A DNA stretch of 63,354 nt from Candidatus Rokuibacteriota bacterium (GCA_016179965.1 JACPCF010000025.1:1-63354), one strand, 5' to 3'. Numbered from the stretch's first letter, positions 27,149 to 40,018 are shown. Notes: a model not told the origin generated them from the sequence alone. Numbers and translations: made by a program.

Positions 27149-28470
27149 GGCGCGCCTTCCTGGTCGCGCTGGCCCTGCTGTCGGCCGTGGGCGGGCCGGC
27201 GGCCGGCGACGCCGGCGCGTCACGCCCCCCGCTGCTGGCGGGAGCGCGCGCGTTGGACGTCACGCCCCCCGTCGGGGTGCCGCTCGCGGGCTACGGGGGG
27301 GCGGGCCGACGACTCCTCATCCCCGACGTCCTGAACCGCTACCCCTCCGCGTTCTGGTTCAAGCCCTCGACGGGCGCTCATGATCCCATCATGGCCCGGG
27401 CCCTCGTCCTCCAGTGGGGTGAGCGGCGGGTGCTGTGGATCGCGGTGGACCTCGTGGGGCCGGACGGGGAGATGGTGCCGGAGCTCAGGGAGCGACTGGC
27501 GGCCCTCGGCCTCCGCTACGACGCCGTCATCCTGTCGGCCTCCCACACCCATTCGGGCCCCGGGGGATTTTCCCGGTCGCGGCTCTTCGCGTTCCTCGCC
27601 CTCGACCGCTTCGTTCCTCGGGTCCGCGAGCACCTCCTCGGCGGCATGGCCCAGGCCGCCGAGGAGGCCGACCGGATCAAAGCCCCCGCGCGCGTCGGCG
27701 TCGGGCGGGGAGAGGTGAAGGACGTGATCCGGAGCCGGGTGGGTCTGCCGCTGGATCCCGAGGTCGGCGTGCTGAAGGTCGTCGCCCTCGATGGGCGGCC
27801 GATCGCGCTCCTCTGGAACTACGCCATCCACGGGACGGTGCTCGGGAAGGAGAACCTGCTGCTCTCGGGCGACGTCATGGGGGCCGCCTCGCTGGAGCTG
27901 GAGCGGGCCCTGGGCGTCCCGGCGCTCTACACGAACGGCGCCGGCGGCGACGTGAGCCCGGCGCTCCGCGGCTGGCCTGGCGTCCGGCAGACCGCCGACA
28001 CGCTCGCGCGGGAGGTCCTCACCACGTGGCGGCGAACTCCCGTGCAGCGCGAATCGGAGCTCCGCGCGGTGTCCGACCGCCTTCGCCTGCCGCCGCCGCG
28101 CCTGTCGCTCAGGAACTGTCTCGGCCGATGGGTGCCGGGCTGGCTGACCGTCGGCGTGGGATGGGGGTTCCCTTCCCAATCCGAGATGGTCGGGGTGGCC
28201 GTGGGCGCCAGCGCGTGGGTGACCGTCCCCGGAGAACTCCAGACCCGCCTCGGCCAGGCGGTGAAGGCCGAGGGGCGGAGGCTCTTCGGCGACGCCTTCG
28301 TCGTGGGAATCGCGAACGACTACGCCGGGTACTTCCTCACGGCCGAGGAGTACGCCCGGCCGAGCTACATCGCGTGCGCGAGCCTTTACGGGGAGGGAGG
28401 CGGACAGATCGTGGCCGCCCGGGCCATGGAAATCTTGGGTAGGCTGCGCCAGCGCGGGGAGGGACGCTAG
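27145..28470 (+). CDS. Secreted neutral/alkaline ceramidase-like hydrolase
   Basis: About 441 residues with a signal peptide ([21 protein letters not shown]). The mature start [23 protein letters not shown] and the metal/substrate motif [12 protein letters not shown] match the neutral ceramidase N-terminal family. [23 protein letters not shown] and [11 protein letters not shown] are further conserved pieces. It lacks the long C-terminal Ig-like domain of full ceramidases, so it is the short form common in bacteria. Substrate could be a ceramide or another amide/ester. It overlaps holA by four bases and interrupts the usual holA-rpsT-murJ order. Its stop shares CTAG with the stop of rpsT. Confidence 0.85.
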   Translation: MRRAFLVALALLSAVGGPAAGDAGASRPPLLAGARALDVTPPVGVPLAGYGGAGRRLLIPDVLNRYPSAFWFKPSTGAHDPIMARALVLQWGERRVLWIAVDLVGPDGEMVPELRERLAALGLRYDAVILSASHTHSGPGGFSRSRLFAFLALDRFVPRVREHLLGGMAQAAEEADRIKAPARVGVGRGEVKDVIRSRVGLPLDPEVGVLKVVALDGRPIALLWNYAIHGTVLGKENLLLSGDVMGAASLELERALGVPALYTNGAGGDVSPALRGWPGVRQTADTLAREVLTTWRRTPVQRESELRAVSDRLRLPPPRLSLRNCLGRWVPGWLTVGVGWGFPSQSEMVGVAVGASAWVTVPGELQTRLGQAVKAEGRRLFGDAFVVGIANDYAGYFLTAEEYARPSYIACASLYGEGGGQIVAARAMEILGRLRQRGEGR

Positions 28471-28724
28471 TGGGCGACCAGGTGGCGGGCGAGGGCCGAC
28501 TTCTTGCGGGCGGCGGTGTTCGGATGGATGACGCCCTTCGACACCGCCTTGTCGAGAATGCGGATCGCCTCATGCACCGAGGCGGGAGCCGCCGGCGCCT
28601 TGGCTCCGACGGCCTCGCGGGCTGCCTTGACCGCTGTGCGGATCCGGGTACGGATCGCCCGGTTCCGGAGCCGCCGGCGCTCATTCTGCCTGACCCGCTT
28701 CTTCGCGGACTTGATGTTGGCCAC
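28467..28724 (-). CDS. rpsT: 30S ribosomal protein S20
   Basis: An 85-residue basic helical protein binding 16S rRNA. The N-terminus [29 protein letters not shown] is the S20 signature and the C-terminus [20 protein letters not shown] is also typical. It starts with GTG. A promoter with TTGACA and TACCTT lies directly upstream, so the transcript would begin 2-3 bases before GTG and be leaderless. No ribosome binding site is visible. It is convergent with the ceramidase-like gene and divergent from murJ. Confidence 0.97.
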   Translation of the reverse strand: MANIKSAKKRVRQNERRRLRNRAIRTRIRTAVKAAREAVGAKAPAAPASVHEAIRILDKAVSKGVIHPNTAARKKSALARHLVAH

Positions 28725-28732
28725 GTCGGAAG

Positions 28733-28761
28733 AAGGTACCCTCGCCCCCGTCGCGTGTCAA
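28733..28761 (-). promoter_or_regulatory. Promoter for rpsT
   Basis: On the minus strand TTGACA (28761-28756), a 17-base spacer and TACCTT (28738-28733). The -10 box ends 8 bases before the GTG start of rpsT. The -35 overlaps the ribosome site of murJ on the other strand. Confidence 0.75.
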
Positions 28762-28768
28762 GGAATTT

Positions 28769-30308
28769 GTGCCCGTGACGCTCCCGGATCCCAACGAGAA
28801 CGGTGGCACGCTCGCGTCGGTGGAGGCCGGGGTCGTCCGGGCGGTGGGGAGCATCGGCCTCGCCACGCTGGCCAGCCGGATCCTGGGGTTCGCCCGCGAC
28901 GTGGTGGTGGCGCGGGCCTTCGGCGCGGCCTTCATCCCGGTGTTCACCGACTACCTGACCACCCGGCCGCGCGTCGAGTTCAACCGCATGGTCCGCGCGG
29001 TCGCCGGCGCGCTCCTGCTGGCGCTGTGCCTCGTCGCCGCCCTCGGCATCCTGCTGGCAGAGCAGATCGTGGGCGTGATGGCCTGGGGCTTCTCCGCCGA
29101 CCAGCTGCGACGGGCCACCACGCTCACTCGCGTGATGTTCCCGTACCTCATCTTCGTGGGACTAGCGGCCCTCGCCATGGGGGTGCTGAACGCCCACCGC
29201 CGATTCTTCACCTCGGCGCTGGGGCCGGCGGTCCTCAACGTCGGAATCATCGCTGCGGTTCTCACGCTGACGCCCCATTTCAAGGTTCCCATCATGGCCC
29301 TCGCCGTCGGCGTTCTCGTCGGGGGGCTCGGGCAGTTCGTCATCCAGCTGCCGGAGATCCGGCGGGCCGGGGTGCCGCTCCGACCGTCCGCCGAACTGTC
29401 CCATCCGGCGCTGGGCCGGATCGCCCAGCTCCTCGGGCCGACGGTGTTCGGCCTGGCCGCCGTTCAGCTCAACGTCTTCGTGAACACGCTACTGGCCTCC
29501 CTCCTTCCGGGGGGGAGCATCTCGTATCTCTACTACGCCGACCGGGTCGTGGAGTTCCCGCTCGGCGTGTTCGGGATCGCCGTGGCCACGGCCGCCCTCC
29601 CGCCGATGGCCGAACAGGCGGCGCGCCGCGATCTGTCCGGTTTCCAGGAAACGATCAATTTCGCGCTCCGGCTCTCGTGCTTCGTGGCGATCCCGGCCTC
29701 GGCGGGACTCTGGCTCCTCCGCGAGCCGATCACGCGCGTGCTCTTCGAGCGTGGGCGCTTCGGCCCCGCGGAGACCCAGGCCACCGCCTGGGCGCTGGGC
29801 TTCTACGCCCTGGGGTTGACCGCGTTCGCCGCGGCGCGCATCGCCGCGCAGGCGTTCTACGCGCTGGGGGACTCCCGCACGCCTGTCAAGGCCGGTATCG
29901 CGGCTGTCGCTCTCAACGTCGTTGTTGCCGTCGCCCTGATGGGGCCGCTCCAGCATGGCGGGCTCGCTCTCGCCGCCTCGGCGTCGGCCACCGCCAATCT
30001 GGCCATCCTCCTCTGGCTGCTCCGATGGCGACTCGGAACCCTGGGCGGGCGGCGCATGGCGAAGAGCCTCTGGCGGGTGGCGGTGGCGACCGCGGTGATG
30101 AGCGCCTGGTGCGGCCTCCTGCGCTGGACCTGGCCCCTGAGCGCCACGGGCGGCGGCGGCGGCGGTGGCGTGGCTCGCGGCCGCGATCGGCGGAGCGGTG
30201 GGAACCTATGCCGCCGCGAGTCTCGCCCTCCGCGGCGAGGAGGGCCCCGCGCTGCTCGCGCTGGGGCGTCGGCGCGGGCGAAAGTTGCCTTCCCCTGGGG
30301 CAGGTTGA
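28769..30308 (+). CDS. murJ: Lipid II flippase MurJ (MVF family), with internal deletion and 3' frameshift
   Basis: Flips lipid II across the inner membrane for peptidoglycan synthesis. The start is GTG 28769 (or 28775), after AAGGAAT. VVVARAFGAAFIPVFTDYL shows that the normally following segment (ADAFxVAFRIPNLLRRLFAEGA, about 28 residues) is missing in frame near 28928. This segment carries part of TM2 and an arginine important in E. coli MurJ. The rest (LYYADRVVEFPLGVFGIAVATAALP, ALGDSRTPVKAG) is normal to about 30145. There a GGC run changes the frame. The true C-terminus (AVAWLAAAIGGAVGTYAAASLALRGEE) continues in the next frame to TGA 30308. The ORF track end at 30436 is out of frame. Confidence 0.9.
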
Positions 30309-30314
30309 TATACT
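30285..30314 (+). promoter_or_regulatory. Promoter for xerD and downstream genes
   Basis: TTGCCT at 30285, an 18-base spacer and TATACT at 30309-30314, across the end of murJ. The leader of about 115 bases contains a GCCGG...CCGGC stem and a TTTTT run close to the start codon. Confidence 0.55.
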
Positions 30315-30435
30315 TCCGACCTGAAGGACCTCGGATGCTCCTGTTCCCCCAGCCGGCGAAGGACGCCTCGGCGAGGGCCGGTCATCAGCGACCCGGCCCG
30401 CATGCCCGGGGCGTCGGCGTTTTTCCTCATCGCTG

Positions 30436-31329
30436 ATGGATTCCGTGACCGAGCACCTCGAAGCCCTCCAGACGGAGCGGGGGGCCTCCCCCAACACTCT
30501 GTCCGCCTACCGTCGCGACCTGTCGGGGTTCACGCGATTTCTCCGCCGCCGTGGCTCGACGATCGAGCGCGCCAGCGCCGATCAGGTGGCGCGCTACCTG
30601 CTGGCTCTCCGCCAGGCGGGACTCGGGCCGCGGAGCGTGGCCCGACACCTGTCGGCCGTGCGCGGGCTCTACCGCTTCCTCGTACGGGAGGGACGCCTGG
30701 GGCGCGACCCCACCGAGCGCCTGGAGGCGCCGCGACCGCCGCGCCGGCTGCCCCGGACCCTGTCGCCCAAAGAAACCGAGCTTCTCGTGGAATCCCCGCC
30801 AACGGACGATCAGATCGGCCTCAGGGATCGAGCCCTTCTGGAACTCCTCTACGCCACCGGCATGCGCGCCTCGGAATGCCTCGCCCTCCGGATCGAGGAC
30901 GTGAACCACGCCGCCGGCTATGTCGTCTGCACGGGGAAGGGGGACCGGCAGCGGCTGGTCCCCGTGGGCGCCCAGGCCCTCCACTGGCTGCGGGTGTACC
31001 TCAAGACCGCGCGGCCCGCGCTCACCCCGCGCGCCGACCCGGGAACCCTCTTCGTCAACCGCGCGGGCCGCAGGCTCTCCCGCCAGGGGCTCTGGGGGAT
31101 CATCAAGAAGGCCGCCCGGCGCGCCGGCGTCCGGGCGGTCGTGTCGCCCCACACGCTCCGCCACTCCTTCGCCAGCCATCTGCTCGAGCGCGGGGCCGAC
31201 CTCCGATCCATTCAGGCCATGCTCGGTCACGCGGACATTTCCACGACGCAGATCTACACCCACCTGCCGTCGGCGGCCGTTCGCGACATGTACCGCCGGT
31301 TCCATCCGAGAGCCCGGGCCAGCGCATGA
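30436..31329 (+). CDS. xerD: Tyrosine recombinase XerD/XerC-like
   Basis: A 297-residue chromosome-dimer-resolution recombinase. The N-terminal SAM-like domain has ERGASPNTLSAYRRDLSGFTRFL. The catalytic set is complete: Arg in TGMRASECLAL, Lys in TGKGDRQRLVP, His-x-x-Arg in PHTLRHSFASHLL, His in LGHADISTTQIYTH and the nucleophile Tyr in QIYTHL. It is closest to XerD by N-terminal pattern, but XerC cannot be excluded without alignment. It begins the large operon-like run to GH57. Confidence 0.93.
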   Translation: MDSVTEHLEALQTERGASPNTLSAYRRDLSGFTRFLRRRGSTIERASADQVARYLLALRQAGLGPRSVARHLSAVRGLYRFLVREGRLGRDPTERLEAPRPPRRLPRTLSPKETELLVESPPTDDQIGLRDRALLELLYATGMRASECLALRIEDVNHAAGYVVCTGKGDRQRLVPVGAQALHWLRVYLKTARPALTPRADPGTLFVNRAGRRLSRQGLWGIIKKAARRAGVRAVVSPHTLRHSFASHLLERGADLRSIQAMLGHADISTTQIYTHLPSAAVRDMYRRFHPRARASA

Positions 31330-31387
31330 GGGCCGCCGTGTGGTCACGGACCTCCCCGGGCGCCGTTCGAGCGCCGGCGGTGCCGCG

Positions 31388-34668
<3,281 letters not shown>

Positions 34669-34747
34669 GACCATGCCGGCCGGACGCGCGAGCGGAGGCG
34701 AGCCTCCTCAGCGGGCACCCGAGCGGGTCGGCGGAGCCGACCCCCCA

Positions 34748-35593
34748 ATGCGAGGGTCGCGGGAGGTCGTCGTCGGAAAGGTCCGGATCGGAGGCGACAA
34801 CCCGCTGGCCCTCATCGCCGGCCCCTGCGCCATCGAGGACGAGCCCCACGCCCTGATGCTGGCCGAGCGGCTCGCGCGCGTCGCCCGGGACGCCAAGGTG
34901 CCGTTCATCTACAAGTCCTCCTACGACAAGGCCAACCGCTCCTCGGTGGACTCCTATCGCGGCCCAGGCCTCCGCCAGGGGCTCAGCATCCTTCGGCGCG
35001 TCCGGGAGACCGTCGGCTGCCCCGTGCTGTCGGACGTTCACGACGTCTCGGAGGTCGAGCCCGCCGCCGAAGTGCTGGACGTGCTCCAGGTGCCGGCCTT
35101 CCTCTGCCGGCAGACCGACCTCGTCCTGGCCTGCGGGCGCACGCGGAAGCCCGTGAACGTCAAGAAGGGGCAGTTCCTGTCGCCGCGGGAGATGGGGAAC
35201 ATCGTGGAAAAGCTCCGCTCCACTCAGAACGACCAGATACTGCTCACCGAACGTGGCACCACCTTCGGCTATAATAACCTGGTCGTGGACTTCCGAGCTT
35301 TTCAGATCATGCGGGAGTTCGGCTATCCCGTCGTCTTCGACGCGACCCACTCCCTGCAGCTACCCGGCGGCGAGGGGACCCGGTCGGGCGGCGAGCGGAA
35401 GTACGTCCCCGCTCTGGCCAGAGCAGCGGTGGCGGTTGGAATCGACGCATTATTCATGGAGATCCACGAAGACCCCGACCGGAGGCTGAAGGACGGCCGC
35501 CCGCTCTCCGACGGCCCGAACATGCTGCGCCTCGACGACCTCCCGCGGCTGCTGGCGGAGATCACGGCCATTCGGGCCGCCCTCGGCCGATGA
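34748..35593 (+). CDS. kdsA: 3-deoxy-8-phosphooctulonate (KDO-8-P) synthase
   Basis: Condenses phosphoenolpyruvate with arabinose-5-phosphate for lipid A inner core synthesis. 281 residues from ATG 34748, which matches family N-termini (REVVVGKVRIGGDNPLALIAGPC). The ORF track start at 34673 is about 25 residues too early. Motifs are KSSYDKANRSS, PVLSDVHD, VNVKKGQFLSP and VFDATHSLQLPGG. Cys in IAGPCAIED suggests the metal-dependent class, in contrast to the Asn of E. coli KdsA. The stop overlaps the kdsD start (ATGA). Confidence 0.96.
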   Translation: MRGSREVVVGKVRIGGDNPLALIAGPCAIEDEPHALMLAERLARVARDAKVPFIYKSSYDKANRSSVDSYRGPGLRQGLSILRRVRETVGCPVLSDVHDVSEVEPAAEVLDVLQVPAFLCRQTDLVLACGRTRKPVNVKKGQFLSPREMGNIVEKLRSTQNDQILLTERGTTFGYNNLVVDFRAFQIMREFGYPVVFDATHSLQLPGGEGTRSGGERKYVPALARAAVAVGIDALFMEIHEDPDRRLKDGRPLSDGPNMLRLDDLPRLLAEITAIRAALGR

Positions 35594-36561
35594 CGAGGGA
35601 CGACCGGCTCAAGCTGGCCGGGCGCGTCCTCAGGCTGGAGGCGGAGGGGATCCTCGGCCTGGTGTCCCGCCTCGACGCCCGGTTCCTGACGGTGGTGGAC
35701 CTCCTCCACGACTGCCGGGGACGCGTGATCGTCACGGGCATGGGGAAGTCCGGGCTCGTGGGCCGAAAGATCGCGGCCACGTTCGCCAGCACGGGCACCC
35801 CCGCCTACTTCCTCCACCCGGCGGAGGGGGTCCACGGCGACATCGGCATGGTGGCCCGCGACGACGTCGTCCTGGCCATCTCCAACTCGGGAGAAACGGA
35901 CGAGCTCCTCGCGATCCTCCCCCAGCTCAAGCGGCTCGGCGTGCCCCTCATCCTCCTGACGGGGACGCCCACGTCCACGCTGGCCAAGCAGTCCGACGTG
36001 GTGCTGGACGTGAGCGTGGCGGAGGAAGCGTGCCCGATGAACCTGGCCCCCACCTCCAGCACCGCGGCGGCGCTGGCCCTTGGGGACGCGCTCGCCATGG
36101 TCCTCCTCGATCTCAAGGGGCTCAGGCCGGAAGACTATGCGGCGCTCCACCCGCGCGGCGCCCTCGGTTGGCGGGCCCTGTTCAGGGTGGCGGACCTGAT
36201 GCACGCGGGCGAGGCCGTCCCCAGGGTCCACGAGGACGCGCCCATGGCGGAGGTGATCCGTGAGATGACCGACAAGCGCCTCGGCGTCACAACGGTGGTG
36301 GAGGCCACGGGGCGGCTGGTCGGGATCTTCACGGACGGTGACCTCCGCCGCGTCCACCTCAAGGACCAGCCGATCGCCGCCCTCAGGGCGCGGGACTGCA
36401 TGACCCGGTCGCCCAAGCTCATCGGGAAAGACGAGCTCGCGGCCAAGGCGCTCCAGGTCATGGAGTCCTTCGCCATCACCAGCCTCGTCATCGTGGACGA
36501 GGCCCAGCGCCCCCTGGGCATCATCCACCTGCACGACATCCTTCGCGCCAAGATCGTCTGA
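35590..36561 (+). CDS. kdsD: Arabinose-5-phosphate isomerase
   Basis: Converts ribulose-5-phosphate to arabinose-5-phosphate, the substrate for KdsA. 323 residues. An N-terminal SIS domain (VTGMGKSGLVGRKIAATFASTGTPAYFLHPAEG; AISNSGETDELL; AEEACPMNLAPTSSTAAALALGD) is followed by a CBS pair from about residue 205. Translationally coupled to kdsA. The usual next gene, kdsC (KDO-8-P phosphatase), is absent, as only 61 bases separate it from lptC. Confidence 0.96.
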   Translation: MTRDDRLKLAGRVLRLEAEGILGLVSRLDARFLTVVDLLHDCRGRVIVTGMGKSGLVGRKIAATFASTGTPAYFLHPAEGVHGDIGMVARDDVVLAISNSGETDELLAILPQLKRLGVPLILLTGTPTSTLAKQSDVVLDVSVAEEACPMNLAPTSSTAAALALGDALAMVLLDLKGLRPEDYAALHPRGALGWRALFRVADLMHAGEAVPRVHEDAPMAEVIREMTDKRLGVTTVVEATGRLVGIFTDGDLRRVHLKDQPIAALRARDCMTRSPKLIGKDELAAKALQVMESFAITSLVIVDEAQRPLGIIHLHDILRAKIV

Positions 36562-36622
36562 CCCCCCGCCCGTTCTTAGATCTTGCCTGGATGGGCAACC
36601 TGGTATTAGACTTGCATCCGGT

Positions 36623-37195
36623 ATGGCCTTTTCGCCCCAACGGCTGTCACGCTGGATCCTCACGGGGGTGACCCTCTTCGCCCTCTTCGTGGTGGGGGTC
36701 CTCGTCATCCGGGGGTACCTGACCCGCCCCCCCCATGACCTTCCCCCGAGCAAGGCCGACTACCGCATCAAGGAGGTCCGCCTCCAGGAACAGGGGAGCG
36801 GCAAGGTTCAGTGGCGGCTCACGGCCGACCAGGCCGAGGTCTTCGAGCGCGAGGGGAAGACCGTCATGCGGAAGGTGACCGTCACGATCCAGGACCCCGA
36901 CCGGACCTGGACGGTTACCGGCGAGGAGGGCGACCTCCTGGACGCCACCAAGAACGTGGAAATCCGCAAGAACGTCGTGCTGGTCTCGAGCGACGGCCTC
37001 CGGCTCGAGACCGACCGCCTCTCCTGGCAGGCCAAGGAGCGACGCCTCTGGACCAGCGAACCGGTGACGATCTTCCGCCAGGGCGCCATGGTGAGGGGCC
37101 AGGGACTGGAGGCCTGGATGGCGGATGAGCGGACCCAGGTGAAGGGGCGCCTCCGGGCCACCTTCTCCGAGCGAGCCGGGGAGCGGGCGCGGTGA
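36623..37195 (+). CDS. lptC: LptC-like LPS export bitopic protein
   Basis: 190 residues. One N-terminal membrane helix (WILTGVTLFALFVVGVLVIRGYL) anchors a periplasmic beta-jellyroll (YRIKEVRLQEQGSGKVQWRLTADQAEVFE, ATKNVEIRKNVVLVSSDGLRLETDRLSWQ) of the LptC/OstA type. It accepts LPS from the LptBFG transporter and passes it to LptA. A TATTAG box lies 13 bases before ATG. It overlaps lptA by GTGA. Sequence similarity to E. coli LptC is low, and the assignment rests on architecture and position. Confidence 0.88.
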   Translation: MAFSPQRLSRWILTGVTLFALFVVGVLVIRGYLTRPPHDLPPSKADYRIKEVRLQEQGSGKVQWRLTADQAEVFEREGKTVMRKVTVTIQDPDRTWTVTGEEGDLLDATKNVEIRKNVVLVSSDGLRLETDRLSWQAKERRLWTSEPVTIFRQGAMVRGQGLEAWMADERTQVKGRLRATFSERAGERAR

Positions 37196-37797
37196 GGGGG
37201 CAGGGGCTCCTCGCTCTGGCGCTCCTCGGAGCCCTCCTGGGCCCGGCGGTCCCGCCATTCCCCGGTGACGCTCCGGCCCAGCCCGCCAAGCCGAAGAAGC
37301 CGGCGGCCCGGTCGGACGCCCCCGCGCCCAAGCCGGAGGAGGACGAGAAGAATCAGCCCGTGACCGTGGACGCGGACCAGATGGAGAGCCTACAGAAAGA
37401 AGGGTTGGTCATCTTCACCGGCAACGTGGTGGCGCGTCAGAATAACTCGGTTCAGTACGCCGACCGGACTGAGGTGTACTTGGACCAAAAGGGAGAGCGC
37501 ATCGTTCGGACCGTCTCGGTGGGCAACGTCAGGATCATCACCAAGGACTGCCGCACCGGCACCGCGAAGCGGGCGGAATACTACGACGCCGAGCAGCGCG
37601 TCGTGCTCATCGGCAACGCGCGGGTCTGGCAGGAGGACAACGTGGTGACGGGCGACCGGATCACGATCTACCTGGCCGAGGAGCGGAGCGTGGTCCAGAG
37701 CGGCAACCAGGAGCGCGTGAAGGCGGTGTTCTACCCGAAATCGCAGGAACGCCGGAGCGACAGGCCGAAGGTGTCGGGCCCCTTCCCGTGCCCGTGA
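37192..37797 (+). CDS. lptA: LptA/OstA periplasmic LPS bridge protein
   Basis: 201 residues with an N-terminal signal ([25 protein letters not shown]), a Pro/Lys-rich linker and the OstA-like domain [44 protein letters not shown]. LptA oligomers bridge the periplasm for LPS. It is GTG-started and overlaps lptC. lptB follows in 7 bases. Confidence 0.92.
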   Translation: MRGQGLLALALLGALLGPAVPPFPGDAPAQPAKPKKPAARSDAPAPKPEEDEKNQPVTVDADQMESLQKEGLVIFTGNVVARQNNSVQYADRTEVYLDQKGERIVRTVSVGNVRIITKDCRTGTAKRAEYYDAEQRVVLIGNARVWQEDNVVTGDRITIYLAEERSVVQSGNQERVKAVFYPKSQERRSDRPKVSGPFPCP

Positions 37798-37804
37798 GCC
37801 TCCC

Positions 37805-38527
37805 ATGGAAGGCCTGATCGCTCAGGGGCTGCTCAAACGCTTTGGCGCGCGGCGTGTCGTTGATCACGTCGGCTTCGACATCCAGCGGGGCGAAGTGGTC
37901 GGCCTCCTCGGCCCGAACGGGGCGGGGAAGACCACATCCTTCTACATGATGGTGGGGCTCCTCAAGCCCGACGGCGGGGGGATCTTCCTCGAGGGCGAGG
38001 AGATCACCGACCTGCCCATGTACAAGCGCTGCCGGATGGGGATCGGGTATCTCCCCCAGGAGTCTTCCGTGTTCAGGAAGCTGACCGTCGAGGAGAACCT
38101 GCTGGCGATTCTCGAGACCCTGGACCTCTCGCACAGCGAGCGGATCGGCCGGCTCCGGGAGCTGCTCCAAGAATTGGACCTGACCCCCCTCGCCCGCCAC
38201 AAGGCGTTCACGCTGTCGGGCGGGGAGCGGCGGCGCCTGGAAATCACGCGCGCGCTCGTCACGTCGCCCCGGTACCTCCTCCTCGACGAGCCGTTCACCG
38301 GGATCGACCCGATCGCGATCGGTGACATCCAGGAGATCGTCGCCCGGCTCCGGGAGCGGGGCATCGGCATCCTCATCACGGACCATAACGTGCGCGAGAC
38401 ACTCGCCATCACCGATCGCGCCTACATCCTCTACGACGGAAAGATCCTCGTGTCGGGCACCGCCATGGAGCTGGCCCAGAACCCCACCGCCCGCGAGATT
38501 TACCTGGGCGAGAAGTTCTCGCTCTAG
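37805..38527 (+). CDS. lptB: LPS export ABC transporter ATPase
   Basis: 240-residue ATPase powering LptFG. Walker [11 protein letters not shown]-loop [18 protein letters not shown], signature [15 protein letters not shown], Walker B YLLLDEPF and H-switch ITDHNV are all intact. The LptB subtype is shown by FRKLTVEEN and [11 protein letters not shown]. Its membrane partners are on the opposite strand at 49.3-51.6 kb. lptCAB-rpoN-hpf order is conserved. Confidence 0.97.
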   Translation: MEGLIAQGLLKRFGARRVVDHVGFDIQRGEVVGLLGPNGAGKTTSFYMMVGLLKPDGGGIFLEGEEITDLPMYKRCRMGIGYLPQESSVFRKLTVEENLLAILETLDLSHSERIGRLRELLQELDLTPLARHKAFTLSGGERRRLEITRALVTSPRYLLLDEPFTGIDPIAIGDIQEIVARLRERGIGILITDHNVRETLAITDRAYILYDGKILVSGTAMELAQNPTAREIYLGEKFSL

Positions 38528-38551
38528 GGTCCAGGGGCGAGGACGATCCCG

Positions 38552-40018
38552 ATGGCCATCGAGGCGCGCCTCTCTCTCCGGCAGACCCAGCGGGTCGTGA
38601 TGACCCCGCTCCTGCAGCAGGCGATCCAGCTCCTCCAGCTGTCCACGCTGGAGCTCCAGGAGCTGGTGCAGAAGGAGCTCCTCGAGAATCCCCTCCTGGA
38701 GGAGTTGCCCCCCGACGGGGCCGAGGCCCCCGACGGGGCCGCCGAGGAGGCGAGCCCCGCTCCCGCCGCGACGCCGCCCACGTCGGAGGCGCCAGCCGGT
38801 GACGGGGCATCCCTCGATCCCGCCCAGACGGACGTGCTGCCCTTCGATCTCACCGCCGCCATCTTCGACTATCCGGAGGAGCCCACGCTGGTGCAGCAGG
38901 AGGACCGGGAGGAGCCGCCCTTCGAGAATTTCAGCCGCAACGATTCCTCCCTCGCGGACCACCTGGACGAGCAGCTCCGGATGGCGTCCGACGACCCGCG
39001 CGTCCGGGCCATCGGGGAGGCCATCATCGGCAACCTCGACGAGGACGGCTACCTTCGCTGCGAGCTGGAGGAGATCGCCAAGAACACGGGCGCGGGGATC
39101 GCCGAGGTGGAGAAGGTGCTCGTCGAACTCATCCAGAAGTTCGACCCGCCGGGGATCGCCGCCCGGACTCCCCAGGAGTGCCTGCTGAACCAGCTCCGGG
39201 CGGACCCCATGCCCGACCCCGTGGCGATCGAGATCGTGGAGCAGCACTTCGAGGCCCTCGAGCGCCGCCGGTACCTGGACATCTCCAAGGCGCTGAGGCT
39301 CCCTATCGAGCGGATCATGGAGGCGGTGGAGGAAATCCAGGCCCTGGAGCCGAAGCCAGGCCGGCGGTTCGGGGCGCCGGACACCCGCTACATCACCCCC
39401 GACGTGTTCGTCCACAAGATGGGCGACGAGTATACGGTCGTCCTGAACGAGGACGGGATTCCCCGCCTCAGGGTGAATTCCCTGTACCGGAGCCTCCTCC
39501 GCGGCTCCGGCCAGGAGGCCAAGCAGTACGTGGAGCAGAAGCTCCGCTCGGCCATCTGGCTCATCAAGAGCGTGCACCAGCGCCAGCGGACCCTCTACCG
39601 CGTCACCGAGAGCATCGTGAAGTTCCAGCGGGAGTTTCTCGACAAGGGGCTCGCCTGCCTCCGGCCGCTCGCGCTCCGGGACGTCGGGGAGGACATCGGC
39701 ATGCACGAGTCCACGATCAGCCGCGTCACCACCAACAAGTACGTGCAGACCCCGCAGGGGCTCTTCGAGCTCAAGTACTTTTTCCACAGCGGCATCGCCA
39801 CCGGCGCCGGGGACATGGTGTCCTCGCTCTCCGTCAAGAAGATGATCCGCGATCTCCTGGAGACGGAAGAGCCCTCCAAGCCGCTCTCCGACCAGGAGAT
39901 CGCCCAGGTCCTCAAGGAGCGGGGGCTCGTCATCGCCCGACGCACGGTGGCCAAGTACCGGGAGGAGCTCGGCATCCTGCCCTCCCACCGACGGCGGCTC
40001 GCCCCGAAGAAGCGTTAG
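38552..40018 (+). CDS. rpoN: RNA polymerase sigma-54 factor
   Basis: 488 residues. Region I is glutamine/leucine rich (RQTQRVVMTPLLQQAIQLLQLSTLELQELV), and region II is acidic with a repeated PDGAEAPDGAAEE stretch. The core-binding domain has DEDGYL and FDPPGIAARTPQECLLNQL. The HTH is LRDVGEDIGMHESTISRVTTNKYVQTP and the RpoN box ARRTVAKYRE is at about residue 462. It directs transcription from -24/-12 promoters with enhancer ATPases. No such activator is encoded in this window. Confidence 0.98.
   Translation: MAIEARLSLRQTQRVVMTPLLQQAIQLLQLSTLELQELVQKELLENPLLEELPPDGAEAPDGAAEEASPAPAATPPTSEAPAGDGASLDPAQTDVLPFDLTAAIFDYPEEPTLVQQEDREEPPFENFSRNDSSLADHLDEQLRMASDDPRVRAIGEAIIGNLDEDGYLRCELEEIAKNTGAGIAEVEKVLVELIQKFDPPGIAARTPQECLLNQLRADPMPDPVAIEIVEQHFEALERRRYLDISKALRLPIERIMEAVEEIQALEPKPGRRFGAPDTRYITPDVFVHKMGDEYTVVLNEDGIPRLRVNSLYRSLLRGSGQEAKQYVEQKLRSAIWLIKSVHQRQRTLYRVTESIVKFQREFLDKGLACLRPLALRDVGEDIGMHESTISRVTTNKYVQTPQGLFELKYFFHSGIATGAGDMVSSLSVKKMIRDLLETEEPSKPLSDQEIAQVLKERGLVIARRTVAKYREELGILPSHRRRLAPKKR

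Noticed and set aside
38700-38790. Near-repeat GACGGGGCCGAGGCC within rpoN as a mobile repeat
   Set aside because: It encodes the acidic, variable region II of sigma-54, where such low-complexity repeats are normal.
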